Source: Paenibacillus sp. PK3_47 (GTDB taxonomy: Bacteria > Bacillota > Bacilli > Paenibacillales > Paenibacillaceae). Taken from it: a stretch of 64,000 nucleotides of DNA. Below the pieces are notes generated by a model. The model was given only the letters and a program-made list of their open reading frames with translations. It did not search any database and was not told the origin of the DNA. Shown piece after piece: positions 9,288 to 18,700 of the stretch (positions are counted from its first letter, which is position 1; each line of letters begins with the position of its first letter). Made by a program: the position numbers and the translations under genes. The stretch is taken from NCBI RefSeq assembly GCF_023520895.1, contig NZ_CP026029.1, forward strand, positions 3,534,001 through 3,598,000, written 5' to 3'.

Positions 9288-9359
9288 GTGGAAAGATAGA
9301 ATCAACACAACCAGAGTCGCAAATGAGATCATAAGCGTCAACGCTTGATAGACCTCCAT
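9276..9359 (-). CDS. putative holin-like type I toxin, 27 residues
   Basis: A very short gene reading MEVYQALTLM, then ISFATLVVLILSF, then HKKK and a TAG stop. One transmembrane helix plus a basic tail is the hallmark of the holin-like toxin family (Hol-Tox) of Firmicutes, toxic peptides held in check by an antisense RNA. AGGTGAGG stands just before the ATG. A 7-bp hairpin (GGCTTTC/GAAAGCC, 9374-9390) lies immediately upstream of that site and could mask it. It directly follows the Wadjet operon and precedes IS debris, so it may be part of an accessory island. Toxicity is inferred from the family. Confidence 0.75.
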   Translation of the reverse strand: MEVYQALTLMISFATLVVLILSFHKKK

Positions 9360-9524
9360 TGGCCTCACCTAAAGGCTTTCGTAGAAAGCCGCTTCGTAAA
9401 CATCCGCTTTCCGGGAGATTAGCCGACCGCCCTTGTAAGCCTTCTATTGCTTCTGCGAATATAGTATGGCGGCGCTTTATTTGGAGGATTGTGTTAGTCC
9501 CGGTTATAAAAAGGCTGCACTATA

Positions 9525-9788
9525 TTATTCCAAACGCTTATCTCTGGACGCTTGCAAACCAAGCTCCCTCATAAATTTCCCTACTGTCCGTTCGCTAATG
9601 ACATAGCCCTCATCCCGTAAGAGAGAGGTGATTCTGGGGCTGCCGTAGCGGCCTTGATTGGCCTCGAAAAGATATGTGATCCGCTGAAGCAGTAACGCTT
9701 TACGCTTTGCTTGTGGGCTTGTCTCTGTACTCCTCCATTTATAAAATCCGCTCCGTGATACTCCCATAATGCTGCACATCTTCTCCAC
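9525..9788 (-). pseudogene. IS3-family OrfB transposase, N-terminal fragment
   Basis: About 87 residues with the HTH_21-type start of IS3 OrfB proteins (VSRSGFYKWR ... YGSPRITSLLRDEGYVISERTV). A full OrfB is ~280 residues; this one ends before any rve/DDE residue. In IS3 elements OrfB is made by frameshifting from OrfA; an A7 run lies near the end of the OrfA remnant (CCTAAAAAAAGC on the minus strand). Confidence 0.85.
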
Positions 9789-10006
9789 TGAAAACTTAGA
9801 GCTATGATCTTCAATGAACTGAAATCTCAGTCCTTTGGGTTGCTGAAGATGTGCACTGCTTTTTTTAGGATGGCAAGCTCCTCTTCTTTATCACGCACCT
9901 GCTTTTCCAGTTCGCGAATAAGCTTTGCGTTCTCAGACTTTTTAACATCGCGTTGCGTCTGACCGGTCATATGATGAACCTCCTATATTTGTATGGAAAA
10001 GTGTCT
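9525..10006 (-). mobile_element. decayed IS3-family insertion element
   Basis: On the minus strand a probable left end begins near AGACACTTTTCCATAC (10006), followed by AGGAGG and an ATG at ~9970. The OrfA reading (MTGQTQRDVKKSENAKL...ELAILKKAVHIFS) keeps the first residues and the C-terminal leucine zipper but lacks the helix-turn-helix, so it appears internally deleted. OrfB starts with EKMCSIMGVSRSGFYKWR and stops after LGLQASRDKRLE, before the DDE catalytic core. No right end was found. The element cannot encode a working transposase. Confidence 0.8.
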
Positions 10007-10010
10007 AGAG

Positions 10011-10213
10011 AGCGTGTACAGATTAAGCTAAGTGGAATTTCTCCATCTATTTCTCCGGAAAACGTCGGTATTACGATGCTAGTGGGAAAAACTCCACTTA
10101 AATACGCTGGATACGTCTCCAAAGGCAGGTATCCGTCAAAATAGCTGGAGGATTTCCATCTAAATTACATAATGAAAGAGAAATGACAGGATTAGCTGGA
10201 GGAAATCCCACTA
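10011..10213 (+). repeat. four-hairpin intergenic repeat, copy 1
   Basis: A ~200-bp non-coding unit with four short imperfect palindromes of the type TGGAA-TTT-CTCCA: AGTGGAATTTCTCCATCTA, AGTGGGAAAAACTCCACTTA, AGCTGGAGGATTTCCATCTA and AGCTGGAGGAAATCCCACTA. Homologous units with the same motif order lie at 21148-21349 (same strand) and 53108-53297 (opposite strand). This copy abuts the IS3 remnant. Confidence 0.75.
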
Positions 10214-10274
10214 CATGGTTGTGGCGCTCCTGCTGAAGCAGCCTTTCCAACAAGCCTAACGGGTTCATTACAGG

Positions 10275-10454
10275 TTACTTTTGCTTGCCGAAAAACTCCG
10301 CTGCTTTTCTTAGGATAGCAAGCTCTTCCTCGGCAGCAGCAATCTGCTTGTTTTTCAGATCCAATTCTTGTTCAAGCTCCCGCTGCTGCTGTGCCAGTTG
10401 GCGTTCCTCCCCGGTAAGGTCTGCGCCGCCGGACTTCTGCTTTCTTTTACTCAT
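10275..10454 (-). CDS. small coiled-coil protein resembling an IS3 OrfA tail
   Basis: 59 residues, starting at the ATG at 10454, which has GAGGAGG nine bases upstream. The sequence is Gln/Glu/Lys-rich, with a continuous helical heptad region and an ending ELAILRKAAEFFGKQK. That ending closely resembles OrfA proteins of IS3 elements (ILKKAAAFF-type), and the adjacent IS remnant carries ELAILKKAVHIFS. There is no helix-turn-helix and no orfB downstream. It begins 35 bases after the AraC stop codon, so the two may be co-transcribed. It could be a decayed transposase tail or a domesticated coiled coil. Confidence 0.5.
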   Translation of the reverse strand: MSKRKQKSGGADLTGEERQLAQQQRELEQELDLKNKQIAAAEEELAILRKAAEFFGKQK

Positions 10455-10489
10455 ATCAACAGCCTCCTCTTTATACTCATTATTCCTCA

Positions 10490-11431
10490 TTACACCCAGC
10501 CCGTAAACTCCAAAATCGACGCCTTCGCCGACAGTGCTTCGGACTGCGCCCCTTTGCGCCATTCTTTGGGTGAGGAGCCCATCAGCTTGGAGAAGCAGCG
10601 GTTGAAGCTGGAGATGGAATGAAAACCGACCCGCTCCGAGATGGACAGAATCGAATCATCGGTGCTTTTCAGCTGCTTGCAGGCTTCTTCGATCCGGGTG
10701 CTGCTCAGGAAATCGAGGGGGGCGGTGCCCATAATTTCATGGAATTTTCTGCGGAAATGGGTGGTGCTCAGATGGCACAGCTCGGCCAGAAAGTCGATGG
10801 TAATCGGAGTCATATAGTTCTTGGTGATATATTCGAGCGCCGGGGAAATGACGAAATCGCCCCTCAGGCTCTGATCAGCCTCTTGCTCGGTCAGCGTTTC
10901 ATTCGTAGAATGGATTCTAAGCAGCTCTATGTATAGAGACAGCAACAATCCGTAAGCGCTTTCCTGATAGTAAGGCTTTTGCTGCTTAAGCTCCTCTACG
11001 ACTGAGGTGGCCAGAGAATAGACCTTGGGGAACTGCTCTTTGTTCAGCACACAGTTTTTGCCCTGCACTCTCCACAGGTTCGGTTCGAAGCTGCTGTAGG
11101 CGCTTTTGAAGGAATGCTGGAACAGCTCCTCCGGCGAAAAAAAGAGATAAGACCACAGACTCGCCTCATCCGGCGAACTGTACGTAGTGTGGGGGAGGTA
11201 CCTGGGCAGAAAGGTCACATCGCCGGCCTGGAAACGGATGGTCTCTCCCTTAATCTCCATGCTGCCGCTGTCCGAATGACAGATGCCGATCTCCAGATGG
11301 TTGTGAAAATGCAGATGCTCCGATTTGATATCGGAAATCTTCCAGCGTTCCCCGCTTAACAGCAGGACAGGGAAATGAATCGGGAGACTGTAGTGGCGGT
11401 ACTCGATGACGGGCTTCTTTTTTCTGGGCAT
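10490..11431 (-). CDS. AraC-family regulator with cupin sensor domain
   Basis: About 313 residues from the ATG at 11431, chosen because AAGGAGAG lies nine bases upstream; a TTG further out overlaps that site. The N-terminal half is a cupin-like sugar-sensing domain (HFHNHLEIGICHSDSGSMEI). The C-terminal ~100 residues carry the two AraC helix-turn-helix motifs (MTPITIDFLAELCHLSTTHF and ILSISERVGFHSISSFNRCF). It diverges from a GH105/GH112 operon and very probably activates it in response to the sugar. Regulation is inferred from orientation and from direct repeats in the shared spacer. Confidence 0.88.
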   Translation of the reverse strand: MPRKKKPVIEYRHYSLPIHFPVLLLSGERWKISDIKSEHLHFHNHLEIGICHSDSGSMEIKGETIRFQAGDVTFLPRYLPHTTYSSPDEASLWSYLFFSPEELFQHSFKSAYSSFEPNLWRVQGKNCVLNKEQFPKVYSLATSVVEELKQQKPYYQESAYGLLLSLYIELLRIHSTNETLTEQEADQSLRGDFVISPALEYITKNYMTPITIDFLAELCHLSTTHFRRKFHEIMGTAPLDFLSSTRIEEACKQLKSTDDSILSISERVGFHSISSFNRCFSKLMGSSPKEWRKGAQSEALSAKASILEFTGWV

Positions 11432-11520
11432 CTTCCGCTGCTCTCCTTCCAAACCTGGATATATGATCGAAATTGCGCTGTTTAGCTGCGAATTTGCTTA
11501 GATATAGACTATTATACTGC

Positions 11521-11551
11521 TTACAATAGAAACTATAAAGCGTTTACAATA
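11521..11551 (+). promoter_or_regulatory. direct-repeat operator and possible cre in divergent spacer
   Basis: Two direct copies of TTACAATA (11521-11528 and 11544-11551) are spaced 23 bp apart, about two helical turns, as for AraC-type activator half-sites. The second overlaps AAAGCGTTTACA, which fits the core of a catabolite-responsive element (CcpA site) with two mismatches at its left end. They lie between the regulator and the GH105 gene. Confidence 0.4.
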
Positions 11552-11611
11552 AAACAGACGGCTCTCAATCGCCTTTGAGGGGCGTGTGCACACAGGAGAG
11601 GGGAATTTTAG

Positions 11612-12631
11612 ATGCTTCAACTGGATTATGACAAGGAACAGATTCTGAAAGTGATCGACAGCGTCACCAGAAAAACCTTGGCAATGGATTTAACATGGGA
11701 CTGGCCGTGCGGCGTGGCTTATTACGGGGTATCGAGAGCTTACAAGGTTACAGGCAACAAGGAGTATCTCGATACGCTAATCCGCTGGGCAGATGAATAT
11801 ATTGAGCTGGGCCTGCCGACCTGGACGGTGAATACCTGTGCGATGGGGCACATGCTGATTACGCTCTATGAAGAGACAGGCAACCAGAAGTATTGGGATA
11901 TTGTCATGAGCAAGGTGGATTATCTGCAAAATAGCGCGCTCCGCTTCGGAGACAATGTGCTGCAGCATACGGTATCTGCTAACAATGATTTTCCGGAGCA
12001 GGCATGGGCGGATACGCTGTTCATGGCAGCCTTTTTCCTGCTGCGCGTAGGCAGCAAACTGAAAGACCAGAATCTGATCAATGATGCCCTTAATAACTAT
12101 TACTGGCATATCAAATATTTGCAGAACCCGAGTACCGGATTCTGGTACCACGGCTACAACAATGTGAAGCAGGATCACATGTCCGGATTCTACTGGGGCA
12201 GAGCCAATGCCTGGGGCGCGTACACCATGTCGCAGGTCAAACCGCTGCTGCATGACTGGTACCTGTATCCGCAGTGTATGGATGTGGAATGCTCGCTGCG
12301 TGACCAGCTGGCGGCACTGAAGCTGGTGCAGACGGAGAACGGCCTCTGGCGGACGGTGCTGGATGATGAGGAATCTTATGAGGAAGTATCCGCATCCGCA
12401 GGTATTGCCGCAGCCATGGTCAATAACGGCAATCCGCTGCACACCAAATATGCCCAAAAAGCGCTGAAAGGCATTCTGGATAATATCAGCGAAGACGGAC
12501 GTGTACTCAATGTATCCGGGGGCACGGCTGTAATGAAGGACCGTGACGGCTACCGCAACATTCCAAAAGACTGGATTCAGGGCTGGGGACAAGGGCTGGC
12601 ACTCGCCTTCCTGTCTGACATGCTTAATTAG
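11612..12631 (+). CDS. GH105/GH88-family unsaturated glycuronyl hydrolase
   Basis: 339 residues. The pattern of an alpha6/alpha6-barrel (WDWPCGVAYYGVSRAYKVTG at the N-terminus, ADTLFMAAFFLLRVG, YHGYNN, FYWGRANAWGAYTM) is that of YteR/YesR-type unsaturated rhamnogalacturonyl hydrolases, which remove the 4,5-unsaturated uronic acid left by pectin lyases. The conserved Asp in ADTLFM is present. No signal peptide, so it acts on imported oligosaccharides. AGGAGAGGG precedes the ATG. It is followed after 12 bases by the GH112 gene, so the pair is one operon. Confidence 0.85.
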   Translation: MLQLDYDKEQILKVIDSVTRKTLAMDLTWDWPCGVAYYGVSRAYKVTGNKEYLDTLIRWADEYIELGLPTWTVNTCAMGHMLITLYEETGNQKYWDIVMSKVDYLQNSALRFGDNVLQHTVSANNDFPEQAWADTLFMAAFFLLRVGSKLKDQNLINDALNNYYWHIKYLQNPSTGFWYHGYNNVKQDHMSGFYWGRANAWGAYTMSQVKPLLHDWYLYPQCMDVECSLRDQLAALKLVQTENGLWRTVLDDEESYEEVSASAGIAAAMVNNGNPLHTKYAQKALKGILDNISEDGRVLNVSGGTAVMKDRDGYRNIPKDWIQGWGQGLALAFLSDMLN

Positions 12632-12643
12632 GAGGGAACTACA

Positions 12644-14803
12644 TTGTCCAAACAAACCAAGGGGTCCTTTACCCTTCCGGGCGAATCCGGATATGAGAAG
12701 CTGACACTGGAGCTGGCTGAACGCTGGGGCGCGGATGTCATCCGCGACAGTGACGGCACCAAGCTGTCGGACGAGATTATTAGCGCCGGGTACGGAATCT
12801 ATTCTACGATCTGTATCATCAGAGATCATAATGAGTGGGCTTCACAGAACCAGGATAAGCTGCAGCAGTGCTTCCTGATTACTAACCCGAAGGTCGCTGT
12901 GCAGGACTATTTGTCCGTGTATCTGATGGAGGATTTTTTCGCTGAACAGTTCAAAGTCAATGATTCCAAAGAGGCGTTCAAATACTGGCAGGTGGTTGAC
13001 CGCACGACTGGCGAGGAAGTGCCGAGAGAGCAGTGGAACTATGACCGCGAATCGGGAAATGTGGTCTTGACCGGAATTGTGCCTTGGCATAAGTACACTG
13101 TCAGCTTCATGGCTTACCGGATCTGGGAAGAGATCTCGATGTACAACCATACCACGAATAACTGGACCAAAGACCATCTGATGCAGATTGATCCGATGTA
13201 TCCAGAGACCCAGGAGTACATGCTGAAATGGATGGAAGACTGGTGTACGGAGCACAAAGAAACGACCGTAGTCCGCTTTACGTCCCTGTTCTATAATTTT
13301 GCCTGGATCTGGGGCAGCAGTGAGCGCAACCGCCACCTGTTCTCGGACTGGGGTTCCTATGATTTCACGGTGAGTGCGAGAGGCCTCGATCTGTTCGCGG
13401 CGAAATACGGCTATTCACTGACAGCTGAGGATTTTGTAAAAGGCGGCAAATACCGGGTAAGCCACATTCCGGCTGAGCAGCGTAAGCTCGACTGGATGGA
13501 GTTTATCAATGATTTTGTCATCGGGTTTGGCAAACAGCTGATTGATATTGTGCATAACCACGGCAAGCTGGCGTATGTCTTCTATGATGACAGCTGGGTG
13601 GGCATGGAGCCTTACAATGACCGGTTCGAAGAGTTCGGCTTCGACGGGATGATTAAATGTGTATTCTCGGGTTACGAAGCGCGGATGTGTTCCGGTATAA
13701 AAGTGGATACGCATGAAATCCGCCTGCATCCGTATCTGTTCCCGGTTGGACTCGGCGGTGCGCCTACCTTCATGGAAGGCGGAGATCCTACGCTCGATGC
13801 CAAAAAATACTGGATCAATATCCGCCGCGCCCTCCTGCGCGAGCCGATTGACCGGATCGGTCTGGGCGGATACCTGCATCTGGTAGAAGATTATCCTGAT
13901 TTCTGCGACTACATCGAGAAAATCGCGGATGAATTCAGAGAAATCAAAGAGCTGCACCATCAAGGCAAACCTTATCAGGTGAAGACCAAGGTTGCAGTTC
14001 TGCACAGCTGGGGCAAGCTGAGATCGTGGACACTGTCCGGCCATTTCCATGAGACATTCATGCATGATCTGATCCATATTAACGAAGCATTATCCGGTTC
14101 GCCGGTGGAAGTACAGTTCATCGGTTTTGAGGATATCCGTAATGGGGCTCTGAAGGATGTTGACGTTGTAATCAACGCCGGCACAGCCGGTTCCGCCTGG
14201 AGCGGCGGCAAGCACTGGAATGACAGCAAGGTTGTAGACCTGCTGACCAAATGGGTCTATGAAGGCGGTACGTTCATCGGGGTGAACCAGCCTTCCGCAA
14301 TCGAAGGCTACGACAGCTTCTTCCGGATGGCCCATGTACTCGGGGTGGATGAGGATACCGGTGCGAGAGTGGTGCATGGCCGGTGGGCTTTTGAAGCCAA
14401 GGATGAGCTGGGACTGCTGCCTGAAGGGGCAAGCATTGAAGCCAAGGGCGGCATCTATCTGACCGACGGAGCGGCTGAGGTCGTGCAGCAATCGGGCGGC
14501 AGAATCACATTGTCCGTGAATGCTTTTGGCAAAGGTAAAGGGATTTACCTGCCTTCCTTCGAGTTCAACCTGGAGAATACCAGACTGCTGCTCAACCTGA
14601 TCCGTTATGCGGGAGGCGAGCTGAATGACAACAAGTACATCACGGATAACCTCTATACAGAGTGTGCTTACTATCCGGAGAGCAAGATGCTGGTTGTTAT
14701 CAACAACAGCTCCGAGCCGCAGAAGACTTCGGTGGAGACAGAGTACGGCCTGCAGACACTGGAGCTTGCTCCATTTGATACGGTGATTACTACGATTGGC
14801 TGA
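12644..14803 (+). CDS. GH112-family galactosyl phosphorylase
   Basis: 719 residues from a TTG start with AGGAGGGA seven bases upstream. GH112 enzymes phosphorolyse beta-galactosides: galacto-N-biose/lacto-N-biose, or D-galactosyl-1,4-L-rhamnose. The sequence shows the family layout: N-terminal TIM barrel (RFTSLFYNFAWIWG, YVFYDDSWVGMEPY), a beta/alpha middle domain from ~450 (VAVLHSWGKLRSW), and a C-terminal beta domain. Linkage to a GH105 pectin-type hydrolase favours galactosyl-rhamnose phosphorylase in rhamnogalacturonan-I use, releasing galactose 1-phosphate; this specificity is inference. Cytoplasmic. Confidence 0.85.
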   Translation: MSKQTKGSFTLPGESGYEKLTLELAERWGADVIRDSDGTKLSDEIISAGYGIYSTICIIRDHNEWASQNQDKLQQCFLITNPKVAVQDYLSVYLMEDFFAEQFKVNDSKEAFKYWQVVDRTTGEEVPREQWNYDRESGNVVLTGIVPWHKYTVSFMAYRIWEEISMYNHTTNNWTKDHLMQIDPMYPETQEYMLKWMEDWCTEHKETTVVRFTSLFYNFAWIWGSSERNRHLFSDWGSYDFTVSARGLDLFAAKYGYSLTAEDFVKGGKYRVSHIPAEQRKLDWMEFINDFVIGFGKQLIDIVHNHGKLAYVFYDDSWVGMEPYNDRFEEFGFDGMIKCVFSGYEARMCSGIKVDTHEIRLHPYLFPVGLGGAPTFMEGGDPTLDAKKYWINIRRALLREPIDRIGLGGYLHLVEDYPDFCDYIEKIADEFREIKELHHQGKPYQVKTKVAVLHSWGKLRSWTLSGHFHETFMHDLIHINEALSGSPVEVQFIGFEDIRNGALKDVDVVINAGTAGSAWSGGKHWNDSKVVDLLTKWVYEGGTFIGVNQPSAIEGYDSFFRMAHVLGVDEDTGARVVHGRWAFEAKDELGLLPEGASIEAKGGIYLTDGAAEVVQQSGGRITLSVNAFGKGKGIYLPSFEFNLENTRLLLNLIRYAGGELNDNKYITDNLYTECAYYPESKMLVVINNSSEPQKTSVETEYGLQTLELAPFDTVITTIG

Positions 14804-14810
14804 TAATAAT

Positions 14811-14854
14811 AAAAAGCTCAAGCCTGCGGCTATGCCCGGTGCTTGGGCTTTTTT
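14811..14854 (+). terminator. terminator of GH105-GH112 operon
   Basis: AAAAAGCTCAAGC pairs with GCTTGGGCTTTTTT around a GC-rich loop, starting a few bases after the GH112 stop codon. Confidence 0.85.
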
Positions 14855-14983
14855 ATGTTGTGTATTGGGACCCCGCAATGCCCCGCTCTGTGGACATATT
14901 TTACTGCACTGCAGGCCGGGCGGGAAGTATGTTAGGATAAAGAGACATATATTTTCCCCGTCGGGATAAGAAAAGGGAGTTCT

Positions 14984-15751
14984 ATGAGAATCATTATTTC
15001 ACCTGCCAAAAAGATGAAGACAGACACAGATATTTTTACAGACCGCCAGCTGCCGCAGTTCCTGCATGAAACAGAAAGCCTGCTGGCTGCGCTAAAAAAG
15101 CTGGACTACGATGAGCTGAAATCCATCTGGAAATGCAATGATGCCATTACGGTGCAGAATATTGAACGAATCGAAAATATGGATTTAACCCGCAACTTGA
15201 CGCCCGCGCTTTTCGCCTACGAAGGATTGCAGTACCAGTACATGGCGCCGGGAGTGCTGCAGGCAGAGGAGCTGGAATATCTTCAGGAGCATCTGCGGAT
15301 TTTATCCGGATTCTACGGAATCCTGCGGCCGTTCGACGGAGTTGTACCCTATAGGCTGGAAATGCAGGCCAAGCTGGCCGGTCCGGACTTTAAATCGCTC
15401 TACGGATTCTGGAATAGAAGGCTGGCAGATCAGCTGTTTGCGGAGACCGATTGTATTGTGAATTTAGCTTCCAAGGAATACAGCAAGTGCATCTCTCCTT
15501 ATCTGGGCGAAAATACGCGCATGGTGACTTGTGTATTCGGCCAGCTGATCGGCGGTAAAGTAGTCGAAAAAGCAACCTTCGCCAAAATGGCCCGGGGGGA
15601 AATGGTGCGCTACATGGCTGAGCATGGTATTGAAAAGGTAGAAGAGATCAAGGGATTTACCGGCTTTGATTTTGAGTATAATGAAGAGCTGTCAGATGAG
15701 GGTAATTATGTGTTTATACAGAAGATACAGGAGCGCGGAACCAGTAAGTAG
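14984..15751 (+). CDS. yaaA: peroxide stress protein YaaA
   Basis: 255 residues. The start MRIIISPAKKM is diagnostic of the YaaA/DUF328 family, and the later blocks (RNLTPALFAYEGLQYQ, LSGFYGILRPFDGVVPYRLEM, LASKEYSK, KMARGEMVRYM) match its conserved segments. In E. coli YaaA limits intracellular free iron during hydrogen peroxide stress and binds DNA. It is cytosolic, with GGGAG upstream of the ATG. Only 40 bases separate it from the following HEAT-like gene, so they may share a transcript. Confidence 0.92.
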   Translation: MRIIISPAKKMKTDTDIFTDRQLPQFLHETESLLAALKKLDYDELKSIWKCNDAITVQNIERIENMDLTRNLTPALFAYEGLQYQYMAPGVLQAEELEYLQEHLRILSGFYGILRPFDGVVPYRLEMQAKLAGPDFKSLYGFWNRRLADQLFAETDCIVNLASKEYSKCISPYLGENTRMVTCVFGQLIGGKVVEKATFAKMARGEMVRYMAEHGIEKVEEIKGFTGFDFEYNEELSDEGNYVFIQKIQERGTSK

Positions 15752-15791
15752 AGTGATTAGTAGAGCCTGAAGAGCTGAAGGAGGAGAACTT

Positions 15792-18700
15792 ATGATTTTC
15801 GGAAAAGATCTGATGAATAAAGAGACTCTGCTCAAAGAATTGGATGCCAAAGGATATTCGGGCAGAGCCCATACGATAGCCGTGTTGGGCCGTGATCACA
15901 AGGGATCGCCTGAATACTCCCGGCTGCTCTACTCACTGCTTGCGGGCGGCGTGTATGAAGCACAGCTTGCCTTAATCGGGGCTGCTGCCACGCAGGATGC
16001 ACAGGTTATTCTATCCGCGTTACAGCACCCTAAGGCTTCTATCAAAAATCAGGCTGCCGGTCTTGCGGCCAAAGTGGCTGCGGATGAGGATATTGAACGT
16101 GAGCTTCCGAAGCTGTCACAGGATTGCCGCCGCAAATTGCTGCGTACAGTGTCTTTTATTAACCGTCAAGGGTTAGCGGAGCGAATATTGCCTGTGGTAT
16201 ATGCTTCATGGGGGGCGGAGGAAGCAGCCATTCTGCTTACTGCATGCTCTACAGAAACAGTCCGGATATGGCTTCAGGATATCGGCTATGCGGTAGGCAA
16301 TTGGGGCAAATTAGCCAGCCGGCATCTGGATGCCGTTGCGGATTATTTCGGATCAGCGCTGGAAAGTGCGCCGCCCCGGGACAAGGGAAGGGTGTGGTGG
16401 AGGTTCTCTTCCGCTATGGAAATGCTGTGCCATCACAAGCCGGAGCTGGTTCTTGATTGTGCCGTAAACCATGGGCCTCTGGAAGGCCTGCCGCCTGCAC
16501 TAAAAAAACATCTGGGCATCTTAGTCCGTCTTCAACCTGACGCAGTCTACAGCCTGCTGATCCGCAGCGAATCGCGGAACGATCTGCTGAGGTTTGGCGT
16601 ACCGGATGCAATTTTGCGGAGAAATAAATATTTTACGATGGAACAATGGATTGGAATGACGAAGCTGCTTGCCGATTCCCCGGTACATGTAGCAAGAATC
16701 CTTGAGAATATAGCCCCTTCCAGACGTGCAGAGATCTTTGAGTCCGTATATGAGGAAAGTTCACGCGAAGAGCGTGTTTTTCCGGAGGTACTGCTGTACC
16801 AGCTGCCGCATGCCTTGCGTGACAGGGAGGCCGCACGGATGCTTAACCTCCGCAAAATTTATGAGTACAGGGATAAAAAGCTTAGAGTTACCGCCGGTCT
16901 TTCCATCGATAAGTCGAGGGAGCTGCTTGAACAGGCGGCAGCCGTTTCTAATGCAGATGACCGCGCCATGGCCTATGTGCAATTGATCAAGAGTACCGCG
17001 CTTTCCAGACGCGGAATGAAGGAGACGCTCCTATTCGCCGGCCGGATCAAAAACGATCAGGATCCTGTACGGGCTGCCGTCATGAGAGAGCTGTCCCACA
17101 GCCCGGCTTCCATGTATACAGATGAAGATGTGCCGGCGCTTACTGTGCTAGTTGACAGTGTAATTGAAGCGAGAGACACCTCCTATGCAACCCGGAATGC
17201 AGCGCAAGACCTGGCGTTTGTTATCCTTCGGTATCATGCGGCGAATCCCGGAAGTGAAGTCTTTAAGTTTGCGTTAGATACCATTGCCAAGCTGGCCAAG
17301 CAGTCAGGGCATCTTGCGCTGCCTTCGCTGGAGGGGAACCTTCCTTCCGGAGTTGAAGAGCATTTGTTCGAAAAGCTGTATACGCTGGCTGCGGACGCGA
17401 AGCGAAGAGAGGATTACAGCCTGGTGCTGAGTCTGGCGGGTTTTTTTGGCAAAAAAGGCGATCATATCGGGAAGCTCCAGCAGCTCCTGAGGGAAGCGGT
17501 CAAGGCCAAATCAGAATCTACCGCCATACGGGCGGCAAGATTATGGGTGACTCCGCATCAGACGCGGGATGAGAGAGTTAAGGAATTATTGGGTCTGGAT
17601 AAATCTTTTATTACTATAGATAAGGTATTTGAGCATGTACACCGAAAGCGCCAGGAATGGCTGAATCCTTTCATTTCCGGGGCGGCTGTTAAAGGCAAAT
17701 TTCTGTCGGGCAAGACGATTTACCTTGTGCCGGCTGCGGACGGATTTCACCGGTGGCTGCCGGGCCAGCAGGAGTCTTTCAGATCACTGCTGGACCGGGT
17801 AGCCTCGGATTCCAAGCGCAATTTGTATGAACGGATCACAGCGATCAAGACCATGGGAAGAATACCTGAACTGAGTCCGGACCTGCTGCTGAAGTATTTG
17901 GGAGATGCTGAAATTCCAGTAGTTGAGGCTGCACTTTATGCGCTGTCGTTATTAGAAGAGCCGGATAAAGCACTGCCTGTTCTGCTGGATTACCTGGACG
18001 GGGACAGAGCGCGTGTTGCGATGTATTCCATACCGAGATGCATACGCAGAGTCAATCCGGAGACATTGACGGCTATGCTGCAAGAGCTGCTGCACCGCGA
18101 GAAGCTGAAAATTACGGTCCGCAAAGAAGCCATCCGGCTGCAGGGAGCTTATAAAAGCAATGAGAGCGTTCCGCTGCTGCTGAATGAATTCAGCAAACCT
18201 AATGCGCATAAAGACGTCATTATTGCGGTTGGGCATGCAGCCAGGCAGCTTTTGGACGATGAGCGCAGCTGGGGAATTCTCAGCGCTATGGCTGCCTCGC
18301 CGCAAAGTGATATTGCGCAAAGTATTTTAATGCAGCAGTCTGCTGCGCTTCCGGAGGCATATAGATCCCGTTATCTGGACTTGATTATTGCCGTCTCCGG
18401 CCATTCCGATCCTGCTGTGGGCAGACTGGCTATAAGCAGTATGACCCGCTGGATCAACGGCAATGAAGAGACCATTGCTTCTGCCGCTGCGGAGATTATT
18501 GTGAATTTGGAAGACAGCTCCAGATGGAATAGCGCAGTAAATACACTGACCGAAACCTGCCGTGACGGCAAGGTCAACGAGACGGTTATTGGTGTATTTA
18601 GAGATTTGGTGAGTGCGGAAATAGCCGATGACTGGAATGCCGGGACCCGGAGAGACCTGCCGCACCGCCAGCGTCTGCTCAGATTTGCCGGCCAGCTCAC

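Noticed and set aside
11777-12829. 350-codon antisense frame across the GH105/GH112 junction
   Set aside because: It crosses two well-supported genes on the other strand and shows no protein motif.
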